DNA of 64,000 nt. It comes from an uncultured Rhodospirillaceae bacterium (GTDB lineage Bacteria > Pseudomonadota > Alphaproteobacteria > Rhodospirillales > Casp-alpha2). The notes beneath the pieces were generated by a model. That model was given only the letters and a program-made list of their open reading frames with translations, had not been told where the DNA came from and did no database searches. The stretch covers positions 186,001 to 250,000 of the forward strand of contig CAJWCU010000001.1 in assembly GCA_913030825.1 (NCBI GenBank), given 5' to 3'. Made by a program: the position numbers and the translations under genes. Of the stretch, positions 20,570 through 28,218 are shown in pieces (position 1 is the stretch's first letter; each line of letters starts with the position of its first letter).

Positions 20570-20902
20570 CCTGCGAGGGTGGGGCTGGTTTTATAACCAT
20601 TTTTGTGTTATCATCGCTGATTGTTGGCCGAAAGGTCTATGTCCCCTCGGATTCGCCCAAACGTTCGTCCGGGGGGATTTTTGCGGCCAACATTCGGCTG
20701 TGGATAGGCGGAAACCGTCTGCCGGGGAAAACAGCCATCCGTTTCAGGAGAGGACCGGTCAGCGGCCGAACGTGCGCCGCAGGGAGGTCTTTTTACTCCT
20801 TGGAGCAACCGCCGGTTCGAGAACCCTGGGGAGGAGGACGAATCGCGGCGGGCTTGGGCGGCCCAACCAATAAGATGGGTAATATCGGAGTTGACCTAAC
20901 CT
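20570..20902 (+). other. Structured 330-bp leader region before carD
   Basis: No gene is visible in this stretch. It holds two hairpins that each run into T5 on the plus strand: TCCCCTCGGA with TCCGGGGGGA (20642-20682), itself enclosed by GTTGGCCG/CGGCCAAC, and GACC-GCGGC with GCCGC-GGTC (20753-20794). They could attenuate transcription into carD or mark a short RNA. A promoter in the AT-richer part near 20590-20620 (TTATAACC, TGTTATCAT) is plausible but not certain. Confidence 0.45.
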
Positions 20903-21406
20903 ATGTCCAAACAAGAAGAACTGCAGATCGGCACCGGCGACTACGTCGTCTATCCGACGCATGGCGTCGGCAAGGTGATTGGTGTTGAAACCGAAGAAAT
21001 CGCGGGCCACAAGCTCGACCTGTTCGTCATTTCCTTCGACAAGGACCGGATGACCCTTCGGGTGCCCGTGTCCAAGGCCCCGACCTCCGGTCTGCGCAAG
21101 CTATCGACGCGCAAGATCATGGACGAGGCGATGACCACCCTGAAAGGCCGGGCGCGCGTCAAGCGCACGATGTGGAGCCGCCGGGCCCAGGAATACGAAG
21201 CCAAGATCAATTCGGGTAATCCCGTGTCCATTGCCGAGGTCGTCCGCGACCTGCACCGGAACGTGGGCCAGCCCGATCAGTCGTTCTCCGAACGCCAGAT
21301 CTACGAAGCCGCCCGCGACCGTCTGGCCGCCGAGCTGGCCGCCGTCGACAAGACGGACGTGGAAAAGGCCACCGAGAAGCTGGAAAAGGTGCTGCGCGCG
21401 GCCTGA
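20903..21406 (+). CDS. carD: CarD/CdnL family transcriptional regulator
   Basis: A 167-residue CarD/CdnL protein, which binds the RNA polymerase beta subunit and stabilises open promoter complexes, especially at rRNA and growth genes. The N-terminal RNAP-interaction domain is seen as GDYVVYPTHGVGKVIGVE through MTLRVPV, and the C-terminal helical DNA-binding part includes MWSRRAQEYEAKINSG with the key Trp. Length is normal for alphaproteobacteria. It has a terminator downstream and a long structured region upstream. Confidence 0.95.
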   Translation: MSKQEELQIGTGDYVVYPTHGVGKVIGVETEEIAGHKLDLFVISFDKDRMTLRVPVSKAPTSGLRKLSTRKIMDEAMTTLKGRARVKRTMWSRRAQEYEAKINSGNPVSIAEVVRDLHRNVGQPDQSFSERQIYEAARDRLAAELAAVDKTDVEKATEKLEKVLRAA

Positions 21407-21438
21407 TCGGCGCCCGGCATTCGATTGGATGAAGAAAG

Positions 21439-21471
21439 CGGCCGGCCCCTTGGGGGCGGCCGTTTTCTTTT
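21439..21471 (+). terminator. Intrinsic terminator of carD
   Basis: CGGCCGGCCCC pairs with GGGGGCGGCCG (one mismatch) around a TT loop and is followed by TTTTCTTTT. It lies just before the convergent M48 gene's stop. Confidence 0.82.
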
Positions 21472-21498
21472 GCCGTTTTCACGGGGCGGAAGCCGCCG

Positions 21499-22989
21499 TC
21501 AGGGGATGACGATCTTGACCTTTTCGCCGGGAGTCAGGGCGTCCCCCGGCGTCATGCCGTTCAGCGCCCGGAACCAATCGATCTTGAAGGATTCCATGGG
21601 CATGCCGGCGGCCAGGTTTTCCGCCGTGTCTCCCCGATTGACGGTGATGACGCGCAGCTTCAATGCCTTGACTGCCGCTGCTTCCGCATCGGTCATGCGG
21701 CGCAGGCTATAGGTCGTGCGGCGCAGGTCCTCGCTATGCTTGGCGGTCGCGCCCGGCGGCGTCAGGAACAGGAAACGGTAGATGCGGTCGCGGGCGAAAC
21801 GGGCGGCGACGAGCCGTACGTCCCGCGTCCCTTCCGAGGTATTGATCCGTGCACTGCCCGTCGCGGCCTCGATGCCGTTGACGGTCAGGCGTTCGACCCC
21901 CTTCAGGCGGCCGCCGCCCCAAGCGGCGACATAGGCGCGGACGTCCGAGACCTGGGACGCGTCTTTCTGATTCAATTGGTTGAAGACGATGGTCGTATCG
22001 TCCGGTCCGTAGGCGACGACCTGAGAGGGTGAATTGCTCAGGTAAAATCCGGGAGGGACTTCGAAGCGGAACTTGAGATCGGGATGCTCGAACACCCGCC
22101 CCCGTACCACACCCTGTTCCGGCGCGTCGCCCCAGAGCATCCCGTCGATGCGGGCAAGGTAGTCCTGACGGCCCAGGCGCGGATCGGCGTTGGGCGGCAC
22201 GCGGGCCAGGCGGATCGCCTGGGCGATGCGGTCCGAGGTCCGCGGGTGGGTCGACATGATGTTGTCTGCCGGGTCTTCGTCGGGGCGGCCGCGCAATCGC
22301 TGGCTGATCGAGACTTCCTGGCGCAGTTTGCGGAAGAAGCTTTCCAGGGCACGCGGGTCGTAGCCCGCGCGGGACATATAGCGCACGGCCAGCATGTCGG
22401 CTTCCAGTTCCTGGTCGCGGGAATAGGCCTGCAGATACAATTGCCCGAAGTGTCCGGCCATCTGATTGAGTTCACCCGGAACGCCGAAGACTTGACCCAG
22501 GATGCTCGCGCCGAAGAGGCCGATATTGGTCGCCATGGCCGCCGAGTAGCGCTGTGCCGTATGGCGGGCGGTGACATGGCCGATTTCATGGGCCAGGACG
22601 CCGGCCATTTCAGCCTCGTTCTCGGCCAGGGAGATCAACCCTCGGGTGATATAGACGTAGCCGCCGGGCAGGGCGAAGGCATTGATGTTGGGTTCGTTCA
22701 GGACCGTGAAGGTGAACTTGAGATTTGGCAGGTCCGAGACCTTGGCCAGTTTTTCGCCGACCCAATCGACGTAGGTCTGGATCGTCGGATGATTGTAGGT
22801 GCCCCCCATCTCCTTGAGAATCTTGGGGTGCTCCTCGGCACCGACCCTGATTTCGTCCTGTTCGGACATGAAGGCGGTGAAGCTTTGCTCGCCGGTCGCC
22901 GGATTGGTCGAACAGGCTGAAACGGAAAGCAGCGGCAGGATCAGTGCAAATACGGCCACAAGGCCGAAGGGGGAACGGTCTCGGTTCAT
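21499..22989 (-). CDS. M48 family metalloprotease lipoprotein with LysM-like tail
   Basis: A 496-residue periplasmic protease of the BepA/LoiP type. The signal ends in a lipobox (LSVSAC, Cys26), so it is probably a lipoprotein. The zinc site is LAHEIGHVTARH (His134, Glu135, His138) with the third ligand in ELEADMLAVRY. The C-terminal segment (VITVNRGDTAENLA ... LTPGEKVKIV) looks like a LysM-type domain that would hold it near peptidoglycan. Such enzymes monitor outer-membrane protein assembly. The nuclease and gluQ genes upstream are on the same strand with a 25-bp gap. Confidence 0.92.
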   Translation of the reverse strand: MNRDRSPFGLVAVFALILPLLSVSACSTNPATGEQSFTAFMSEQDEIRVGAEEHPKILKEMGGTYNHPTIQTYVDWVGEKLAKVSDLPNLKFTFTVLNEPNINAFALPGGYVYITRGLISLAENEAEMAGVLAHEIGHVTARHTAQRYSAAMATNIGLFGASILGQVFGVPGELNQMAGHFGQLYLQAYSRDQELEADMLAVRYMSRAGYDPRALESFFRKLRQEVSISQRLRGRPDEDPADNIMSTHPRTSDRIAQAIRLARVPPNADPRLGRQDYLARIDGMLWGDAPEQGVVRGRVFEHPDLKFRFEVPPGFYLSNSPSQVVAYGPDDTTIVFNQLNQKDASQVSDVRAYVAAWGGGRLKGVERLTVNGIEAATGSARINTSEGTRDVRLVAARFARDRIYRFLFLTPPGATAKHSEDLRRTTYSLRRMTDAEAAAVKALKLRVITVNRGDTAENLAAGMPMESFKIDWFRALNGMTPGDALTPGEKVKIVIP

Positions 22990-23014
22990 GGGGGATATAT
23001 AAGAACGAACGGCG

Positions 23015-23812
23015 TCACTTTTCCAGGACCTCGATTGCCTCCGGGTGGGTGATCTCGATCATCGGGCCGTTGCGCGATTTGAGCCAGCCGCGTACCCGCA
23101 CCCATTTGCCGCCGTAGGTTTCGGGCCCCAGGCCCTCGCGGCGGAACTGGCGCGCCGTTTTCGGGGCCAGGCGGACCGTGAAATCCGACCGCCAATCAGC
23201 CCCGAAATTGAGATAGATCGTGCCGCGCACCTTGGCGGCGTCGACCACCCGGCCCTCGACGACTTGAAAGGTGCCGGTATCGCGGCCGAGTGCCGAGGGC
23301 GCGGGGCTGCGCACCGCGTAGAACGGGTGCCCCCAGATACCGCGCCCGGCCGTGCGGGCCTCGCCTTCCAAGGCGTACATCTCCGGCGCCCGCTCCCGAT
23401 TGTCGGGAAAGGTATAGACCCGGGCCAGCCCGCGTCGCAGCATCTCGCCCTGCAGCCACAGACCTTCGCCCGTTGCGAGATGGGCAAGCAACCGGCCGTG
23501 ACGATCCATCCGCGACCCGCCGTAAAACAATTGCACGGTCTTGTTCAGGCAGAGCGCTTCCAATTCCGCCTTGGCTTCCTTGGCCAGCGGCCATTCGACG
23601 AAGCCCTTTCGGCCGAGCGGCAGTTTGGGCGCCTGGATGCCGGTCATGCGGACCTGACGCGCCCCGGCGATCTCGCGGTCGAGGATCACCGTGTCGCCAT
23701 CGACAACCTCGATCACCGTCGCCGTTTCTCCGGCGTCCAGGCCCTCGAGCGCGGCGACCGGCCAGGGCAGGACGAGGATCAGGAACAAACCGGCAAGGCA
23801 GGACCGGATCAT
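23015..23812 (-). CDS. Secreted thermonuclease-like (SNase) family protein
   Basis: A 265-residue protein with an N-terminal signal (SCLAGLFLILVLPWPVAALE). The SNase-type fold follows: VIEVVDGDTVILD, VRMTGIQAPKL and EMLRRGLARVYTFPD correspond to the usual strands, but the classic catalytic Arg/Glu positions are only partly kept (GIQAPKL instead of GIDAPE). Activity as a nuclease is therefore uncertain. An unassigned C-terminal OB-like part (residues 180-260) follows. It overlaps gluQ by 4 nt, so the two are co-transcribed. Confidence 0.82.
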   Translation of the reverse strand: MIRSCLAGLFLILVLPWPVAALEGLDAGETATVIEVVDGDTVILDREIAGARQVRMTGIQAPKLPLGRKGFVEWPLAKEAKAELEALCLNKTVQLFYGGSRMDRHGRLLAHLATGEGLWLQGEMLRRGLARVYTFPDNRERAPEMYALEGEARTAGRGIWGHPFYAVRSPAPSALGRDTGTFQVVEGRVVDAAKVRGTIYLNFGADWRSDFTVRLAPKTARQFRREGLGPETYGGKWVRVRGWLKSRNGPMIEITHPEAIEVLEK

Positions 23813-24696
23813 GGCCGATCCCCCGCGGCGATCCCGGCAAGGGCCCAGACCTCGCCGGGCGTGCGTCCGGCCTCGCGCAGGCTGCGGAGCGTTTCCGACT
23901 TGTCCCGCTTGGCGAAGCGTTTGCCGTCGGGCCCGGTCAGCAGCCCGTGATGACGATAGACAGGCGTGTCCAGGCCGAGCATGGCCTGCAGCAGGCGATG
24001 CAGATGGCTCGCCGCGAACAGGTCCTCGCCCCGGGTCACGCAGGTCACGCCCTGAAGGTGATCATCCAAGGTGACCGAAAGGTGATAGCTGGTCGGTGTG
24101 TCCTTTCGGGCCAGCACCACATCACCGAAAATCTCAGGCATGGCTTTTTGCCCGCCCCGGCCCAGATCGGTCCAGGTCAGCGGTCCGGCTTGGGCCGAAG
24201 CCACGTCGGTTTTAAGGCGCAATGCATGGGCATCGCCCGCCGCGATCCGCTCCTTGGCTTCGGACGGGTCGAGGTGGCGGCAGGTGCCGGGATAGAGCGG
24301 CCCGTCGGGCCCCTGCGGAATGTCGTGGGGCGCGTGGCCGGCAGCCTCGATCTCGCGGGCGATCTCGCCGCGGGTGCAGAAACAGGGATAAATCAGGCCC
24401 CGGCTGTCCAGATCGTCGAGGGCCTGGGCGTAGTCGTCCATATGATCGGACTGGCGGCGGACCGGCGTTTCCCAGGTAAAGCCCAGCCAGGCGAGGTCTT
24501 CCTGGATCGCCATCTCGAATTCGGGGCGGCAGCGGCCCCGGTCGATGTCTTCGATACGGATCAGGAACCGGCCGTCGGCTCCGGCCCGCCGGGCCTCGGC
24601 CCAGGCGAACCAGGCCGAATAGGCATGGCCCAGGTGCAGCAGGCCCGTCGGGCTGGGTGCGAAGCGCGTGACGGTCGGGGCGGGGGGCGTCGGCAT
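23809..24696 (-). CDS. gluQ: Glutamyl-Q tRNA(Asp) synthetase
   Basis: A 295-residue truncated glutamyl-tRNA synthetase without an anticodon-binding domain, the hallmark of GluQ(RS), which attaches glutamate to queuosine in tRNA(Asp). The HIGH motif is FAPSPTGLLHLGHAYSA and the KMSKS counterpart is RFAKRDKS. Cysteines of the zinc-binding insert appear in YPCFCTRGE and YPGTCRH. Length is normal. It heads a short minus-strand unit with the SNase gene. Confidence 0.95.
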   Translation of the reverse strand: MPTPPAPTVTRFAPSPTGLLHLGHAYSAWFAWAEARRAGADGRFLIRIEDIDRGRCRPEFEMAIQEDLAWLGFTWETPVRRQSDHMDDYAQALDDLDSRGLIYPCFCTRGEIAREIEAAGHAPHDIPQGPDGPLYPGTCRHLDPSEAKERIAAGDAHALRLKTDVASAQAGPLTWTDLGRGGQKAMPEIFGDVVLARKDTPTSYHLSVTLDDHLQGVTCVTRGEDLFAASHLHRLLQAMLGLDTPVYRHHGLLTGPDGKRFAKRDKSETLRSLREAGRTPGEVWALAGIAAGDRP

Positions 24697-24835
24697 GGCG
24701 GCGAAATAGAGTCCTTAGAGACGTCGGCGGCACGAATCGTTAACCATTCTCGGATAACAATGGCATGCCGGTATCCAGGATGAAACCGGCCCCGTGTTTG
24801 AATAAAAGAGCGTTTGATTGGACGAGCCCCGAGCC

Positions 24836-25579
24836 ATGAGTAAATCGAAGAAGCCCGCCGACCATCTCGGACCCGACCTGCCGCCGGAAGACGACATTCC
24901 CCATCTGACCGGGCCGATGGTGATGCCCGCCGACGGCTCCAAGCCGGAACAGATCGTGCTGTTGCTGCACGGTGTCGGCGCCGACGGCGACGACCTGATC
25001 AATCTGGCGACCTATTTCGGCCGGGTTCTTCCCAAGGCCGTGTTCATCGCGCCCAACGCACCGTTCCGGTTCGATGGCGCACCGTCGGGCTTTCAATGGT
25101 TTTCCATTTCCGATCCGTCCAAGGAACAGAAGCTAGAGGGCGTCAAGATGGCCGCCCCCATCCTGAACGCGCTGATCAACCATCTCTTGGCCGAGTTCGA
25201 ATTGGACGAAAGCAAGATGGCGATCGTCGGTTTCTCCCAGGGTACCATGATGGGCCTGCATGTCGGGCTGCGCCGGGTCAAGCCGCTGGCCGGAATCATC
25301 GGTTATTCGGGTGCCCTTGTGGGTGGGGAACTGCTGGCCGACGAGATCAAGACGAAGCCGCCGGTCCTGCTGATGCACGGCAACATGGACCCTATCGTGC
25401 CGCCGGACATGATGCATCACGCCGAGGATACGTTGAAGAACGCGGGCGTGCCCGTGGCGGCCTATCTCTGCCCCAATCTGGGCCATGGCCTGGACGATAT
25501 GTGTATTCAATTGGGCATGGAGTTCCTGGCCGAGATGTTCGGCGTCGACGTGCTCTCCGTCGCCGGGATGACGCCCTAA
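24836..25579 (+). CDS. Phospholipase/carboxylesterase family alpha/beta hydrolase
   Basis: A 247-residue cytoplasmic esterase of the YpfH type. LLLHGVGADGDDL supplies the oxyanion-hole region, GFSQGTMMG the nucleophilic serine, GNMDPIVPP the aspartate, and NLGHGLDD the histidine, so the triad is complete. It acts on short acyl or thioester substrates; the true one is not known. The start at 24836 removes a six-codon extension; both ATGs are possible. Confidence 0.88.
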   Translation: MSKSKKPADHLGPDLPPEDDIPHLTGPMVMPADGSKPEQIVLLLHGVGADGDDLINLATYFGRVLPKAVFIAPNAPFRFDGAPSGFQWFSISDPSKEQKLEGVKMAAPILNALINHLLAEFELDESKMAIVGFSQGTMMGLHVGLRRVKPLAGIIGYSGALVGGELLADEIKTKPPVLLMHGNMDPIVPPDMMHHAEDTLKNAGVPVAAYLCPNLGHGLDDMCIQLGMEFLAEMFGVDVLSVAGMTP

Positions 25580-25817
25580 TCGGCAGGTAACCTTTCGGGC
25601 CCGGCGACGGGACCGATCTCTCATCGAATTTTGACCTCTTCGCCGGGGCCGTGTCACCTTGCCGCGAGCCGTGATCCCGCATGCGGGGCCGGGCGGGCGG
25701 TCACGCGTCTGTAAGGCGTTCGTCCGGTTGCTTGTCAAAAAAACTTCACGGCCGGAACATTTGGCGCTGAATCACAATATGTAGTATTCTTCGATCCAGC
25801 AGGAAGAAACATGAGGG

Positions 25818-26387
25818 ATGACGCCAGTGAGCGCTTCCGCCGAAAGCTGTCCCGCTCTTGTTCTCAACGCCGATTTCCGGCCGCTGAGCTATTTCCCCCT
25901 TTCCCTTTGGTCCTGGCAGGACGCCCTCAAGGCTGTGTTTCTCGACCGGGTCAACGTGGTCTCCGAATACGACCGCGTGGTGCATTCCCCCAATCTGGAT
26001 TTCCGCCTGCCCAGCGTCATTTCGCTCAAGGAGTACGTCTCCATGGGCCGGCGCCCGGCCTTCACCCGATTCAACGTGTTCTTGCGTGACGCCTTCCATT
26101 GCCAGTATTGCGGCGACCATTTTCCGGCGGATGAGTTGACCTTCGACCACGTTATTCCGCGCGCCCGTGGCGGGCGGACGTCCTGGGCCAATGTGGTCAC
26201 CGCCTGCTCACCTTGTAACCTGCAGAAGGGGCATCGTCTGCCCAGGCAGTGCGGCATGGTGCCGCTGCGCGAGCCGGAGCAGCCGTCGAACTTCTTGTTG
26301 CAGGAAAATGGGCGGGCTTTCCCGCCCAATTATCTTCACGAAAGCTGGCGCGACTTTCTCTATTGGGACACCGAACTGGAGCCTTAA
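25818..26387 (+). CDS. HNH endonuclease family protein
   Basis: A 189-residue protein typical of a chromosomal HNH family common in alphaproteobacteria. The HNH core is FHCQYCGDHFPADELTFDHV through NVVTACSPCNLQKG, with two CxxC zinc knuckles and the DHV histidine. Upstream, LVLNADFRPLSYFPLSLWSW is the family's conserved lead-in. No methylase or phage gene is near, so it is probably a housekeeping nuclease rather than a restriction enzyme. The 238-bp gap before it (25580-25817) contains no gene. Confidence 0.9.
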   Translation: MTPVSASAESCPALVLNADFRPLSYFPLSLWSWQDALKAVFLDRVNVVSEYDRVVHSPNLDFRLPSVISLKEYVSMGRRPAFTRFNVFLRDAFHCQYCGDHFPADELTFDHVIPRARGGRTSWANVVTACSPCNLQKGHRLPRQCGMVPLREPEQPSNFLLQENGRAFPPNYLHESWRDFLYWDTELEP

Positions 26388-26428
26388 GGGCGCCGGTCCG
26401 TCCGTCGCCAGTCCGCAAGGCCCTTCCG

Positions 26429-26908
26429 TTATTGCGGCCCGTTGATCAGGTCGTGACGGCGGCGGACCTCGTCCGGCCAGGTGCTCTTGATATAAGACAG
26501 CACGGCGATGATGTCGTCGTCGCTCAGGACATCCGCGAACCCGGGCATATCGCTTTCATAGCCACCGCCGACCACGGCGGCCGGGCCGCGCTTGGTGATG
26601 TCGAACAACTGGCCGTCGGGGTGGTGCCAGGTATGGCCCGTCCGGTCGTGGGGTGGTGCCGGCAGGCGCCCCGTCGGCAGGCGTTCGCGCCAATTGGCCT
26701 GGCCTTCCCGGTTGGCGCCGTGACAGACGGCGCATTGCTCCTGATAAATAGCCTCGCCGCGCGCGACGGCCTGCGTGTCGTCGGGGCGCAGTTGAACTTC
26801 CGCCGGTCCGCGATTGCTGTCGTACCAGGCCCAAAGCGCAGCACCGACAAGCGCCAGCGTGACCACGGCCAAGGCGGCGAGCGTCCCCTTGATCTCGGCC
26901 CGTGTCAC
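26429..26908 (-). CDS. Membrane-anchored class I cytochrome c
   Basis: A 159-residue protein. The GTG at 26908 follows AAGG with good spacing and gives a clean start, VTRAEIKGT, then one membrane helix (LAALAVVTLALVGAALWAW). The haem motif is CAVCH and the distal ligand is probably the Met in SDMPGF. It is the last gene of the minus-strand copper cluster, so it may hand electrons around the multicopper oxidase, but that is inference. A reading from 26983 would add 25 poorly supported codons. Confidence 0.86.
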   Translation of the reverse strand: MTRAEIKGTLAALAVVTLALVGAALWAWYDSNRGPAEVQLRPDDTQAVARGEAIYQEQCAVCHGANREGQANWRERLPTGRLPAPPHDRTGHTWHHPDGQLFDITKRGPAAVVGGGYESDMPGFADVLSDDDIIAVLSYIKSTWPDEVRRRHDLINGPQ

Positions 26909-27022
26909 CGGCAGCCTTCCTGGGTTCTCGATTTTCGATTTGCGTCCATCGGTCCTTGTCGCCCCGGAGAGGCGGGCCGTCAAGCCCGCCCCATATTGCT
27001 CGACAAGTTGCGGCGTGGCGGG

Positions 27023-27475
27023 TCAATGGCGCGCGTAGACGCGGGCCGAGCCGTCCGCTTGGAACAGCAGAACTTCATACGGCTCCGGGTTGGCGCCTTC
27101 CATGCCGGGCGACCCGATCGGCATGCCGGGCACGGCGAGGCCCCGTGCCTTGGGCTTCTCCGTCAGAAGGCGGGCGACGTCGGCGGCGGGGACATGTCCT
27201 TCGATCACATAGCCGTCGACGACCGCCGTATGGCAGGACTGAAGGTGCTCGCCGACGCCGGTCATCTTCTTGATCGCCGTCAGGTCCTCCATCTCGACCG
27301 TCTTCATGTCATGGCCATGGGACCGCATATGCGTCACCCATTCGGCACAGCATCCGCAGTAGGGCGATTTGTAGACCGTGATGTCCGCGGCCGCTACGGA
27401 CGTGGGCAGCAGCGGCAGCAGGATCAGGACCGCGACGAAAACCGCCGCGGTCCCTCCGAACGAAATTGATTTCAT
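27023..27475 (-). CDS. DUF411 metal-binding periplasmic protein
   Basis: A 150-residue exported protein. After the signal (VFVAVLILLPLLPTSVAAAD) comes the DUF411 signature, VYKSPYCGCCAEWVTHM, whose cysteines and histidines are thought to bind copper. The C-terminal GHVPAADVARLL and GLAVPGMPIGSPGME blocks are the conserved family tail. The ATG at 27475 has AAGGAG ten bases upstream; an earlier ATG at 27484 is too close to that site. It follows copB after 14 bp, so it is in the copper operon. Confidence 0.9.
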   Translation of the reverse strand: MKSISFGGTAAVFVAVLILLPLLPTSVAAADITVYKSPYCGCCAEWVTHMRSHGHDMKTVEMEDLTAIKKMTGVGEHLQSCHTAVVDGYVIEGHVPAADVARLLTEKPKARGLAVPGMPIGSPGMEGANPEPYEVLLFQADGSARVYARH

Positions 27476-27489
27476 TGTCAGCATTCTCC

Positions 27490-28218
27490 TTAGAACCAGA
27501 AACTCAGCCCGGCGACGAACTTGACCGCCGAGGTGTCCTCGCCCTCGTCGCGGGCGAAGTTGGCGGTGGCGCCGAACTTGCGCTCGTAATGCACGCCGAT
27601 ATAGGGCGCGAATTCGCGGCGCATTTCGTATTTCAGGCGCAAGCCCAACTCGACCGTGTTGATCCCGGCGCCCGAATGAATCTTCCGATCCTCGCTGAAA
27701 GACAGATCGGCCTCTGCCTGCGGGACCAGGACCAGGCGTTGCGTCAGCAGCCATTCGACTTCGGCCTCCAGACGGGCGGAGACGTCCCCGGTTTCGCTGA
27801 CGAACAGATTGGCGTCGGTCTCAATGAACTGTTCCGCCAGGCCCTGAATGCCAAGTACGGCATAGGTCCGGTCCGGGTCGGGGCGCAGGTTGTGCCGAAC
27901 GCCGACGTTCATGTCGAAGAAGTCGGAGACCGGGCGGCGATACAGCGCCTGCACCTCGGCCTTTTCCAGACGCTTCCCGATGGGGTTCTCGCCCTTCGTC
28001 TTGAAGGCCAGACGGTGGTCGTCATTGCCGATCCAGCCATCGGCTTCCCAGGCGAGCGTATCTGTTCCTTCGCCGGTGCGCATTTCGACCTGTTCTGCCT
28101 GGACGTGCCAGTAGATGGCGTCATCCATTGCGTCGGCTCGGGCCGAGGAGCCGGTTTGCAGGATGGCTCCGACGGTCAGGGCGGCGGTCAGGGTGACGGT
28201 TCTGATGGACGTTTTCAT
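27490..28218 (-). CDS. copB: Outer-membrane copper resistance protein CopB
   Basis: A 242-residue protein of the CopB/PcoB outer-membrane barrel family. A signal (TLTAALTVGAILQTGSSARA) is followed by WEADGWIGNDDHRLAFKTKG, the typical first strands, and the chain ends in Phe (FVAGLSFWF), as barrels do. CopB versions often have a Met-rich N-terminus; this one lacks it. The ATG at 28218 overlaps the copA stop by 4 nt and has GGAGG upstream, so translation is coupled. Confidence 0.93.
   Translation of the reverse strand: MKTSIRTVTLTAALTVGAILQTGSSARADAMDDAIYWHVQAEQVEMRTGEGTDTLAWEADGWIGNDDHRLAFKTKGENPIGKRLEKAEVQALYRRPVSDFFDMNVGVRHNLRPDPDRTYAVLGIQGLAEQFIETDANLFVSETGDVSARLEAEVEWLLTQRLVLVPQAEADLSFSEDRKIHSGAGINTVELGLRLKYEMRREFAPYIGVHYERKFGATANFARDEGEDTSAVKFVAGLSFWF

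Noticed and set aside
20795-20830. tRNA-like or 6S-RNA-like segment (CCGGTTCGAGAACC)
   Set aside because: The T-arm-like bases are not followed by an acceptor stem or CCA, and I could not fit the 6S closing stem and central bubble.
25818-26387. HNH gene as part of a restriction or phage system
   Set aside because: No methylase, terminase or integrase lies nearby, and the protein fits a widespread chromosomal family.
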